A DNA stretch of 7,522 nucleotides. It comes from Bacillota bacterium. Its GTDB lineage: Bacteria > Bacillota > Clostridia > Clostridiales > Caloramatoraceae. Position 1 is the first letter of the stretch; each line of letters begins with the position of its first letter. The position numbers and the translations under genes are program-made. Of this stretch, positions 1 to 5,442 are shown piece by piece. The stretch spans positions 1 to 7,522 of the forward strand of contig JAEZLD010000097.1 of NCBI GenBank assembly GCA_023415335.1, written 5' to 3'. Under the pieces are notes generated by a model, which saw only the letters and a program-made list of their open reading frames with translations, was not told where the DNA came from and searched no databases.

Positions 1-52
1 GAAGGCGAATTATACTGTTTTTAATTTCTGGTTCGTATCTTTTACGTGACAT
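1..52 (-). CDS. IS3-family transposase OrfA, N-terminal fragment (cut by window edge)
   Basis: Reading the minus strand from the ATG at 52 gives MSRKRYEPEIKNSIIRL before the window ends. This resembles the opening of IS3-family OrfA proteins, small helix-turn-helix DNA-binding proteins that act with OrfB (DDE integrase) in transposition; many begin MSRKRY-PEFK. The start is supported by AAAGGGAGG at 60-68 with a 7-nt spacer. Only 17 codons are visible, so whether the gene is intact and whether OrfB follows cannot be judged. The family call rests on a short peptide plus the IS-like end just upstream; another HTH protein of the same fold remains possible. Confidence 0.65.
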   Translation of the reverse strand, partial: MSRKRYEPEIKNSIIRL

Positions 53-76
53 GTTGTAACCTCCCTTTGTGAATAA

Positions 77-82
77 ATTATA
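77..82 (-). promoter_or_regulatory. Possible -10 element for the IS transposase
   Basis: The minus strand reads TGATATAAT, a consensus -10 (TATAAT at 77-82), 24 nt upstream of the OrfA ATG and just ahead of its ribosome binding site. The nearest -35-like hexamer (TTGTAA, 104-109) is 21 nt away, which is too far for a good sigma-A promoter. This is a weak or extended -10 promoter at best. Confidence 0.35.
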
Positions 83-144
83 TCATTTATTACTACTTCG
101 GTGTTACAACTTCAGTATACCACTACACCTTGTAAAAATGTTAA

Positions 145-169
145 TTGTCTAGTGAATGGTCCCTATACA
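145..169 (-). repeat. Candidate terminal inverted repeat of the IS3-family element
   Basis: The minus strand starts with TGTA at 169 and contains CTAGACAA about 20 nt inward. Only this copy is visible; its partner should lie left of the window. Confidence 0.4.
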
Positions 170-252
170 TCCAAGTTCTTTCAGTTATTATATGTTTTTG
201 AAATCAAATCATTTAGACTTGAACATATTATATTTTCATTCTTGAATAAATA

Positions 253-298
253 ATTTAAAGCTATTGTTATATGCAACGGTTTAACAATAGCTTTAAAT
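253..298 (-). terminator. Perfect 17-bp hairpin downstream of the AIPR gene, probable terminator
   Basis: Arms 253-269 and 282-298 are perfectly complementary (atttaaagctattgtta and its reverse complement) around a 12-nt loop. The structure starts 61 nt after the stop of the minus-strand AIPR gene, where a terminator is expected. In that direction it is followed by a U-rich run (TTATTTATTC), not a clean U tract. The stem is AT-rich with only three G-C pairs, so it may instead be a 3'-end stabiliser or a regulatory inverted repeat. Confidence 0.5.
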
Positions 299-359
299 AA
301 TATAAGTATTCTTCGATTTTAATACTTTGATAGCTTAATAATATCAGGAATCAGTATAA

Positions 360-1601
360 TTATTTTTTATTTGTTAATCTATATATTAGAATAGTATTGA
401 ATAATGAATCCCATAACAATGTTGACTTTCCTAATTTATCTGGGCTATTTCCAAATTGTGCGGAACTCTCTAGAACAGACGTTACAATTTGTTCTCTTTT
501 TTCATTCCACACATCAAATGGAGATACTGCCCAAGCATACTTTCCGTCTTTTTCGCATACCAATGCTCTAAAAGCCCCTAATACAGGATACATAATTCCC
601 TTTGGTATCGTATAATCCATTTCTGCATTGGAAAAAAGTGACACTTTCTTTATACTATCTTTGTTATAATTCGAATATGGTTTACTTCCATATCTTCTAT
701 TTAAATCTTTTGAAACCATTGTGAATTGTGTTTCAATTTTATCCCATAGTAAAAATATGTCTGGTATTATTCTATCCATTCTTAGAATGATAGCTTTTCT
801 ATACTCGGGATCCTCTTCTTTTGCACCTAATGGTGCTAACTTCAAAAATTTATTTAGGCTAGCAGCCTTTCCTGTGTATGATTGAATAGGATGTGGTGTT
901 TTCATTGGATCATATAACAATGGATTAAACATATTTATCATAGCTATTAGCTCTCTTACATCAATGATATTTGTAACATTGCTATCTCCCCAAAATTCAT
1001 TTTGGCGAAATGATACTCTATTTATATATTTATCTCCCTGAATTTTCTGATTCTCTATTATTTGTTTAATAGGATCGAATGTTCCCCTTAGTTCTTCAAT
1101 AGATTTATCATCAACTGCAACCGAATTATTCCTTGCTTCTGCCAACTCTTCAATACTTGAAAAACTAGTAATAACTTCAACTTGTACATATTTTTCCAAG
1201 TCAACATTTACATCCTTTTTATTAATATCTTCTTTATATTTTAATATCTGCCTATAAGTATGACCACCATCTACGATTCCATGTAATTGAGTGTCTGAGA
1301 ATTCTATATCAGCAACTTTCTCTTTATTATCATAAGATATATTACGGGCTGACAGGAGAATGCCTCTGTTCAAAACATGAAAATTTTTTTTATCATTATG
1401 TAAAGATTTAGATATATCCCTAGCGACATCTGTGGTTAATTTCTGTTCTCTAGGATTAACTTCTAACCATTCAATCCAATCATCTGGAATATCACATACA
1501 TTCACAAAAAATTGATATTTAGCTGGTGCTTCCTTAGAATCATATGGATTGTCAAACCTTTTAAATGATTTAACTGGAATTGTAACTTTGAGTTGGCTCA
1601 T
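360..1601 (-). CDS. AIPR-family (abortive infection / phage resistance) protein
   Basis: A 413-residue soluble protein with no signal peptide or membrane segment. It resembles the AIPR family, proteins linked to abortive phage infection whose biochemistry is poorly known. Seen here: LNRGI at residues 77-81, then VDGGHTYRQI at 110-119, then an EARNNS-VAVDDKSI block at 155-168. These fit the usual AIPR order of NNGI, NGGQT and TNSQ-type motifs; the DGGH core also recalls the DGQHR motif of DndB-like proteins. I chose the ATG at 1601 over the in-frame ATG at 1607, because GGGGG (1609-1613) is 7 nt from the former and only 1 nt from the latter; the longer form would be 415 aa. The gene has its own promoter and leader, stands alone, and is clearly more AT-rich than guaBA (14/60 G+C in 1021-1080 versus 35/60 in 2401-2460), suggesting transfer. 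The family call is fairly secure; a role in phage defence is inference. Confidence 0.72.
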   Translation of the reverse strand: MSQLKVTIPVKSFKRFDNPYDSKEAPAKYQFFVNVCDIPDDWIEWLEVNPREQKLTTDVARDISKSLHNDKKNFHVLNRGILLSARNISYDNKEKVADIEFSDTQLHGIVDGGHTYRQILKYKEDINKKDVNVDLEKYVQVEVITSFSSIEELAEARNNSVAVDDKSIEELRGTFDPIKQIIENQKIQGDKYINRVSFRQNEFWGDSNVTNIIDVRELIAMINMFNPLLYDPMKTPHPIQSYTGKAASLNKFLKLAPLGAKEEDPEYRKAIILRMDRIIPDIFLLWDKIETQFTMVSKDLNRRYGSKPYSNYNKDSIKKVSLFSNAEMDYTIPKGIMYPVLGAFRALVCEKDGKYAWAVSPFDVWNEKREQIVTSVLESSAQFGNSPDKLGKSTLLWDSLFNTILIYRLTNKK

Positions 1602-1607
1602 AACCAT

Positions 1608-1616
1608 ACCCCCTTA
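1608..1616 (-). promoter_or_regulatory. Ribosome binding site that decides the AIPR start
   Basis: The minus strand reads TAAGGGGGT and then ATGGTTATG. The G run sits 7 nt before the second ATG (1601) but abuts the first (1607), favouring the second. It lies just downstream of the U tract of the leader hairpin, so it is transcribed only if RNA polymerase reads through. Confidence 0.6.
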
Positions 1617-1620
1617 AAAT

Positions 1621-1649
1621 AAAAAATCGCTCCTGCTGAAAGGTAGCGA
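1621..1649 (-). terminator. Intrinsic-terminator-like hairpin in the AIPR leader
   Basis: On the minus strand TCGCT, a bulged A, and CCT (1649-1641) pair with AGG-AGCGA (1634-1627) around a 6-nt loop. TTTTTT follows at 1626-1621, then ATTTT. The stem has 8 bp, is G-C rich and is short. It ends about 20 nt before the AIPR start codon, so termination here would prevent AIPR expression. Confidence 0.5.
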
Positions 1650-1757
1650 AATAGAAGGCACATATATATCATTTCAATGTGTCACAATCTATATCTAAAT
1701 TCAGCAGATAATAGAAAGTTACAAAACATAAAAGCTATGTCTTGAACTGACAACTTT

Positions 1758-1786
1758 ATTATAATTCTATATATTTCCATTGTCAA
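1758..1786 (-). promoter_or_regulatory. Consensus sigma-A promoter for the AIPR gene
   Basis: The minus strand has TTGACA (1786-1781), exactly 17 nt, then TATAAT (1763-1758): both hexamers perfect with ideal spacing. The predicted start is near 1751. A fully consensus promoter in front of a possible growth-arresting defence gene suggests that control lies downstream, in the leader, or in protein activity. Confidence 0.8.
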
Positions 1787-1962
1787 GCTTTCTCATCTTA
1801 AGTTAATATATAAAAATTAGTGTTTGTATATATGTTATAAGAAAAATAGGTTTTTGATAAATTTTTGCCTCGATTAAGAACCGTAATACGGCACTCATTT
1901 TTCAATAAAATCATCATTTTATTTACTAAGCCTTGCATCGCCTAATTTTCAGCCATTTTGCT
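1787..1962. other. AT-rich intergenic stretch without a recognised feature
   Basis: This lies between the AIPR promoter and the guaBA terminator. I see no ORF with a ribosome binding site and no recognised RNA. A short palindrome CCGTAATACGG at 1881-1891 is present but has no clear role. Confidence 0.5.
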
Positions 1963-2002
1963 AAAAAATAAAGACCCTATGAGATTTTTGCTCATAAGGT
2001 CT
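1963..2002 (-). terminator. Intrinsic terminator of the guaBA operon
   Basis: On the minus strand AGACCTTATGAG (2002-1991) pairs with CTCATAGGGTCT (1983-1972) around a 7-nt loop. This gives 12 bp with a single U-G wobble, followed by TTATTTTTT (1971-1963). It sits about 60 nt after the guaA stop. Read the other way it has only a poor T-rich tail, so it mainly serves the minus strand. Confidence 0.88.
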
Positions 2003-2060
2003 ATTTCTTTATCGGGGTAAATTATTTTTTAAAAATCAGTTTGCCCTTTAACAATTATTT

Positions 2061-3593
2061 CTATTCCCACTCTATTGTTGAAGGTGGCTTCTGGGTTATA
2101 TCATAGACTACCCTGTTTATGCCCTTTACTTCGTTTACTATTCTTGAGGAGGCTGCTCCTAATACCTCATAAGGTATCTTGTACCAGTCGGAGGTCATTC
2201 CATCCACACTTTCCACAGCCCTCAGTGCTATAGCTTCGGAGTAGGTCCTCTCATCTCCCATTACCCCTACGCTTCTGATTCCCGTAAGTACTGCGAAGTA
2301 CTGCCAGATTTCCTTATCAAGGCCGGCCTTCTTTATCTCATCCCTGAATATGAAGTCTGCCTCACGGAGTATGTCAAGCCTTTCGCTGGTTATCTCGCCT
2401 ATTACCCTTATTGCAAGACCTGGGCCTGGGAACGGCTGCCTTGATACCAGGTCCTCCGGTATTCCTATTTCACGTCCTACCTGCCTTACCTCATCCTTGA
2501 AAAGCTCCCTAAGTGGCTCTACGAGGCTGAACTGCAGGTCTTCCGGAAGTCCACCTACGTTGTGGTGGCTCTTTATGGTGGCTGAGTTTCCTGTTCCGCT
2601 TTCTACAACGTCGGGGTATATGGTTCCCTGAACAAGATACTCTACACCGTTAAGCTTTCTTGCCTCTTCCTCAAATACCCTTATGAACTCCTCGCCTATT
2701 ATCTTCCTCTTGGTCTCAGGGTCTGTTACTCCTGCAAGCCTTGACAGGAACCTTTCTCTGGCATCCACCATTATAAGGTTCATATCAAACCTTGTCTTGA
2801 AGGTTTCATAAACCTGCTTGCCCTCGTCCTTCCTTAAAAGGCCGTGGTCTACGAATATGCAGGTTAAGTTCTTGCCTATTGCTTTGTGAACCAAAACTGC
2901 TGCAACGGAGGAATCAACTCCGCCGGACAGTGCGCAGAGAACCTTCTTGTCTCCTACCTTCTCTTTTATTTCCTTTATCTTGCGCTCTGCAAAGGAGGCC
3001 ATGTTCCAGCTTCCTTCCACCTTGCACACGTTATAAAGGAAGTTTTCTATCATCTTGTGTCCATACTGGGAATGCTTAACCTCCGGGTGGAACTGTACTC
3101 CGTAGAGCTTCCTTTCATCATCTCCGAAGGCTGCCACGGGGCAGGTATCGCTGCTTCCAAGGTTTTTGAAGCCCTCAGGAAGCCTTGTGATCTGGTCTGT
3201 GTGGCTCATCCATAATATGCTCTTCTCCGGAATATCCTTGAATATAGGGCTTGAGGTGTTTACCTTAACCTCTGCGTTGCCATATTCCCTCTTTTCAGGA
3301 GCTTCCATGCCTCCCCCAAGCTTGTATGCTATGAGCTGTGCCCCGTAGCATATGCCCAGTATTGGGATTCCTGCATTTAAAAGCTTCTCGTCTATGGTTG
3401 GGGAGCCCTCAGCGTATACGCTGTTAGGGCCGCCTGTAAATATTATTCCCTTTGGGTTTCTTGCGATTATATCATCAACGGGGGTCTCACTGGATATTAT
3501 CTCACAGTATACGCTGCATTCCCTTACACGCCTTGCTATAAGCTGCTTATACTGTCCCCCAAAATCTACTACTAAAACTAGCTCTTTATTCAT
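2061..3593 (-). CDS. guaA: GMP synthase (glutamine-hydrolysing)
   Basis: Converts XMP, ATP and glutamine to GMP, AMP, PPi and glutamate in the cytoplasm, the last step of de novo guanine nucleotide synthesis. The 510 residues are full length for the family. An N-terminal class I glutamine amidotransferase (about 5-190) carries the nucleophile Cys82 in GICYGAQ and the His169/Glu171 pair in QFHPEV. An ATP-pyrophosphatase domain starts near 200 with the P-loop SGGVDSS (223-229). The C-terminal dimerisation domain ends in the canonical ITQKPPSTIEWE. The ATG at 3593 is preceded by AGGAGG (3599-3604) with a 5-nt spacer. The gene starts 12 nt after the guaB stop, so the two are one operon under the guanine riboswitch upstream of guaB. 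All key residues checked are present. Confidence 0.97.
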   Translation of the reverse strand: MNKELVLVVDFGGQYKQLIARRVRECSVYCEIISSETPVDDIIARNPKGIIFTGGPNSVYAEGSPTIDEKLLNAGIPILGICYGAQLIAYKLGGGMEAPEKREYGNAEVKVNTSSPIFKDIPEKSILWMSHTDQITRLPEGFKNLGSSDTCPVAAFGDDERKLYGVQFHPEVKHSQYGHKMIENFLYNVCKVEGSWNMASFAERKIKEIKEKVGDKKVLCALSGGVDSSVAAVLVHKAIGKNLTCIFVDHGLLRKDEGKQVYETFKTRFDMNLIMVDARERFLSRLAGVTDPETKRKIIGEEFIRVFEEEARKLNGVEYLVQGTIYPDVVESGTGNSATIKSHHNVGGLPEDLQFSLVEPLRELFKDEVRQVGREIGIPEDLVSRQPFPGPGLAIRVIGEITSERLDILREADFIFRDEIKKAGLDKEIWQYFAVLTGIRSVGVMGDERTYSEAIALRAVESVDGMTSDWYKIPYEVLGAASSRIVNEVKGINRVVYDITQKPPSTIEWE

Positions 3594-3605
3594 TGTGCCC
3601 TCCTA

Positions 3606-5060
3606 TTATAGGCCTGTTGTGTAGTTAGGTGCTTCTTTGGTCAGCTGGACGTCGTGTGGATGGCTTTCCCTGAGGCCTGCTGAGGTCTGTACTACAAACA
3701 CTGCCTTCTCGCCAAGCTCTTTTATAGTCCTTGCACCATTGTAACCCATTCCGCTCCTTAAGCCGCCAACCAGCTGGTATATTGTATCTGCAGCGGTTCC
3801 CTTATAGGCAACCCTGCCTTCGATTCCTTCAGGCACAAGCTTCTTGTTGCCCTCCTGGAAGTACCTGTCCTTTGAGCCGTGCTGCATGGCACCAATGGAA
3901 CCCATTCCTCTGTACACCTTGAACTTTCTTCCCTGGTACAGCTCCTCTTCTCCAGGGCTTTCCTCACAGCCTGCCAGCATGGAGCCGAGCATTACAACCG
4001 ATGCTCCTGCAGCCAGTGCCTTTACAGCATCTCCGGAGTACTTTATTCCTCCGTCTGCTATTACAGGTATGCCATGCTTTGCAGCCTCCTCTGCACAGTC
4101 CATAACTGCTGTGAGCTGAGGAACTCCTACTCCTGCAACTACTCTTGTGGTGCATATGGAGCCAGGTCCTATTCCAACCTTTACACAGTCTGCCCCTGCA
4201 AGTATAAGGTCCCTTGTAGCCTCTGCTGTAGCCACGTTTCCTGCTATGACCTGAAGCTCTGGAAATTTCTCTTTAAGGCTGCGTACGGAATCCAGCACCC
4301 CTGCTGAGTGTCCGTGGGCAGTATCTACAACTACAACGTCAACTCCTGAATTAACTAAGGCCTCTGCCCTCTCCATCATATCCGAGGTAACCCCCAGTGC
4401 TGCTCCTGCAAGAAGCCTTCCCCTTTCATCCTTTGCGGAGTTAGGGAACTTCTCTGCCTTTTCTATATCCTTTATTGTAATGAGTCCCTTAAGGTTGAAA
4501 TCGTCATCTACCAGCGGAAGCTTCTCAACCTTGTACTTCTTAAGTGTGTGCTCTGCTTCCTGTATGGTTGTGCCTACAGGTGCGGTTATAAGGTTTTTGG
4601 AAGTCATTACTTCCTTTATCTTTCTTGAATAGTCCTTTTCAAACCTTATGTCCCTGTTTGTAAGTATTCCTACCAGCTTGGTACCTTCAACGATTGGAAC
4701 GCCAGATATCCTGTATCTGCCCATAAGCTTATCTGCGTCCTCAAGTGTATGATCTGGTGAGAGATGGAATGGATTTGTGATGACACCATGCTCAGAGCGC
4801 TTGACCCTGTCAACCTCAAGGGCCTGCTGCTCTATTGACATGTTCTTGTGTATTATGCCTATGCCACCTTCTCTTGCCATGGCTATGGCCATCTTGGATT
4901 CTGTAACTGTATCCATGCCTGCGCTCATAATCGGAACGTTAAGCTTTATTTTTTTCGTAAGATATGTTGATAGGTCAACCTCTTTGGGAAGCACGTCAGA
5001 TTTCTGTGGAACCAGAAGTACATCATCAAATGTGTAAGCCTGTTTTAAAATGATACCCAT
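3606..5060 (-). CDS. guaB: Inosine-5'-monophosphate dehydrogenase
   Basis: Oxidises IMP to XMP with NAD+, the committed step to guanine nucleotides. The 484 residues match bacterial IMPDH. The N terminus has TFDDVLLVPQ (10-19). A pair of CBS domains (about 95-205) interrupts the TIM barrel, and the catalytic loop GPGSICTT (298-305) holds the nucleophile Cys303. The IMP-binding DGG lies at 337-339, the active-site strand around YRGMGS at 383-388, and the mobile-flap Arg399-Tyr400 in KDRY. The ATG at 5060 has AGGAGG at 5066-5071 with a 5-nt spacer. It is first in the guaB-guaA operon, preceded by a consensus promoter, a guanine riboswitch and a conditional terminator, so it should be off when guanine is plentiful. 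Nothing is missing or broken. Confidence 0.97.
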   Translation of the reverse strand: MGIILKQAYTFDDVLLVPQKSDVLPKEVDLSTYLTKKIKLNVPIMSAGMDTVTESKMAIAMAREGGIGIIHKNMSIEQQALEVDRVKRSEHGVITNPFHLSPDHTLEDADKLMGRYRISGVPIVEGTKLVGILTNRDIRFEKDYSRKIKEVMTSKNLITAPVGTTIQEAEHTLKKYKVEKLPLVDDDFNLKGLITIKDIEKAEKFPNSAKDERGRLLAGAALGVTSDMMERAEALVNSGVDVVVVDTAHGHSAGVLDSVRSLKEKFPELQVIAGNVATAEATRDLILAGADCVKVGIGPGSICTTRVVAGVGVPQLTAVMDCAEEAAKHGIPVIADGGIKYSGDAVKALAAGASVVMLGSMLAGCEESPGEEELYQGRKFKVYRGMGSIGAMQHGSKDRYFQEGNKKLVPEGIEGRVAYKGTAADTIYQLVGGLRSGMGYNGARTIKELGEKAVFVVQTSAGLRESHPHDVQLTKEAPNYTTGL

Positions 5061-5114
5061 TTCTTCCTCCTATTAGTTTTGTAATTTTTGTTATATGCGT
5101 TGTTAATCCATTAT

Positions 5115-5158
5115 AAAAAAACAAAAGCACACCCATGCAAAAGCGAAGCAGGATATGC
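5115..5158 (-). terminator. Riboswitch-controlled terminator ahead of guaB
   Basis: On the minus strand GCATATCC (5158-5151) pairs with GGGTGTGC (5134-5127) over 8 bp, two of them U-G wobbles. An inner TGC/GCA extension is possible. It is followed by TTTTGTTTTTTT (5126-5115). It lies about 20 nt after the aptamer and 55 nt before the guaB ATG, the usual place for the expression platform of a purine riboswitch. A competing pairing, GGAGCG (5179-5174) with CGCTTT, could form the antiterminator, but I did not resolve this with folding. Confidence 0.72.
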
Positions 5159-5177
5159 AGAAAATGCACGCCGCGCT

Positions 5178-5247
5178 CCACTCATAGTTGAAGTTTTCGG
5201 CCTTCAGTAGAAACGCCTGAACCATTTACTCAGGCTTATATGAGTAA
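5178..5247 (-). promoter_or_regulatory. Guanine-class purine riboswitch aptamer
   Basis: The minus strand shows the full three-way junction. P1 is ACTCATA (5245-5239) with TATGAGT (5186-5180), plus two U-G pairs at the base. P2 is GCCTGA with TCAGGC (5235-5230 / 5220-5215). The joining segment GTTTCTAC (5214-5207) matches the conserved J2/3 exactly. P3 is TGAAG with CTTCA (5206-5202 / 5193-5189). The loops keep the GG (L2, ATGG) and CC (L3, GCCGAAAA) needed for the loop-loop kiss. The ligand-specifying base just before P1 is C at 5187 (position 74 of the B. subtilis xpt aptamer), which selects guanine over adenine. It starts about 20 nt after the predicted transcription start and controls guaBA, most likely by termination when guanine binds. 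Confidence 0.92.
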
Positions 5248-5272
5248 GCATTGTTTTTAATATGTTCTGAAT

Positions 5273-5301
5273 ATTATAAGCTTATTCAAGATTCGTGTCA
5301 A
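5273..5301 (-). promoter_or_regulatory. Consensus sigma-A promoter for guaBA
   Basis: The minus strand has TTGACA (5301-5296), 17 nt, then TATAAT (5278-5273), a perfect match. The start point near 5266 places the riboswitch aptamer at the very 5' end of the transcript. Confidence 0.85.
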
Positions 5302-5343
5302 TATAGCGGGCATATTCTTTATTTATTTTTCATTAACTTGTAC

Positions 5344-5372
5344 TTTACACTTTTAACCACTGCATTTATACT
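5344..5372 (+). promoter_or_regulatory. Sigma-A promoter for the histidyl-tRNA synthetase gene
   Basis: TTTACA (5344-5349), a 17-nt spacer and TATACT (5367-5372) form a near-consensus promoter. It points away from the guaBA promoter, with 42 nt between the two -35 boxes. The leader is about 65 nt, too short for a T-box. Confidence 0.7.
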
Positions 5373-5442
5373 ATAGTTATCTATAAACGCGAAACAGCAA
5401 TTATTAATGAAATAACAACCAGATATATAGGAGGTAAAATGC

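Larger units (their letters stand above)
1..169 (-). mobile_element. End of an IS3-family insertion sequence
   Basis: The element holds the OrfA start and its upstream region and continues beyond the left edge. I place its outer end at 169, where the minus strand reads TGTATAGGGACC and then CATTCACTAGACA. A terminal TGTA followed by a C-rich patch and an AGACA block fits many IS150-like IS3-family inverted repeats as I remember them. The bases just outside (tcca at 170-173) would be the target duplication, but the other copy lies outside the window. A second TGTAGTGG at 127 is a less likely alternative end. The boundary is inferred, not proven. Confidence 0.5.
1602..1751 (-). ncRNA. Structured ~150-nt leader of the AIPR gene, possible attenuator or small RNA
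   Basis: From the predicted start point near 1751, a leader of about 150 nt precedes the AIPR ATG. It contains CTGCTGAA (1707-1700 on the minus strand), perfectly complementary to TTCAGCAG (1640-1633). The second segment forms the loop and part of the descending arm of a terminator-like hairpin at 1627-1649, so the two pairings exclude each other, as in antiterminator/terminator switches. I see no T-box (no AGGGTGGNACC), no known riboswitch consensus and no tandem repeats. Whether this works as an attenuator, a separate RNA, or only a 5' UTR is not shown. Confidence 0.45.

Noticed and set aside
397..615. 72-codon plus-strand ORF opposite the AIPR gene
   Set aside because: No ribosome binding site or recognisable feature; it lies wholly inside the AIPR reading frame.
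1602..1751. Type III toxin-antitoxin RNA (repeat array before the protein gene)
   Set aside because: The promoter-RNA-terminator-gene order is suggestive, but no tandem repeats are visible and the protein is far larger than ToxN-type toxins.
1881..1891. Palindrome CCGTAATACGG as an operator or terminator
   Set aside because: Too short to be significant, no U tract, and not placed at a promoter.
2350..3348. Several plus-strand ORFs of 60-109 codons opposite guaA
   Set aside because: They are shadows of a strongly conserved gene: no ribosome binding sites, no recognisable protein features, low-complexity Ser/Pro/Cys-rich translations.
3731..5037. ORFs overlapping guaB in other frames on both strands
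   Set aside because: guaB is complete and conserved over its whole length; the overlapping frames show no start signals or family motifs.
5439..5441. ATG at 5439 as an alternative hisS start
   Set aside because: It is in another frame and closer to the ribosome binding site than is ideal; the ATG at 5443 has 7-nt spacing and opens the conserved frame.
5379..5442. T-box or other riboswitch in the hisS leader
   Set aside because: The leader is only about 65 nt and lacks the T-box sequence and a stem I with a His specifier.
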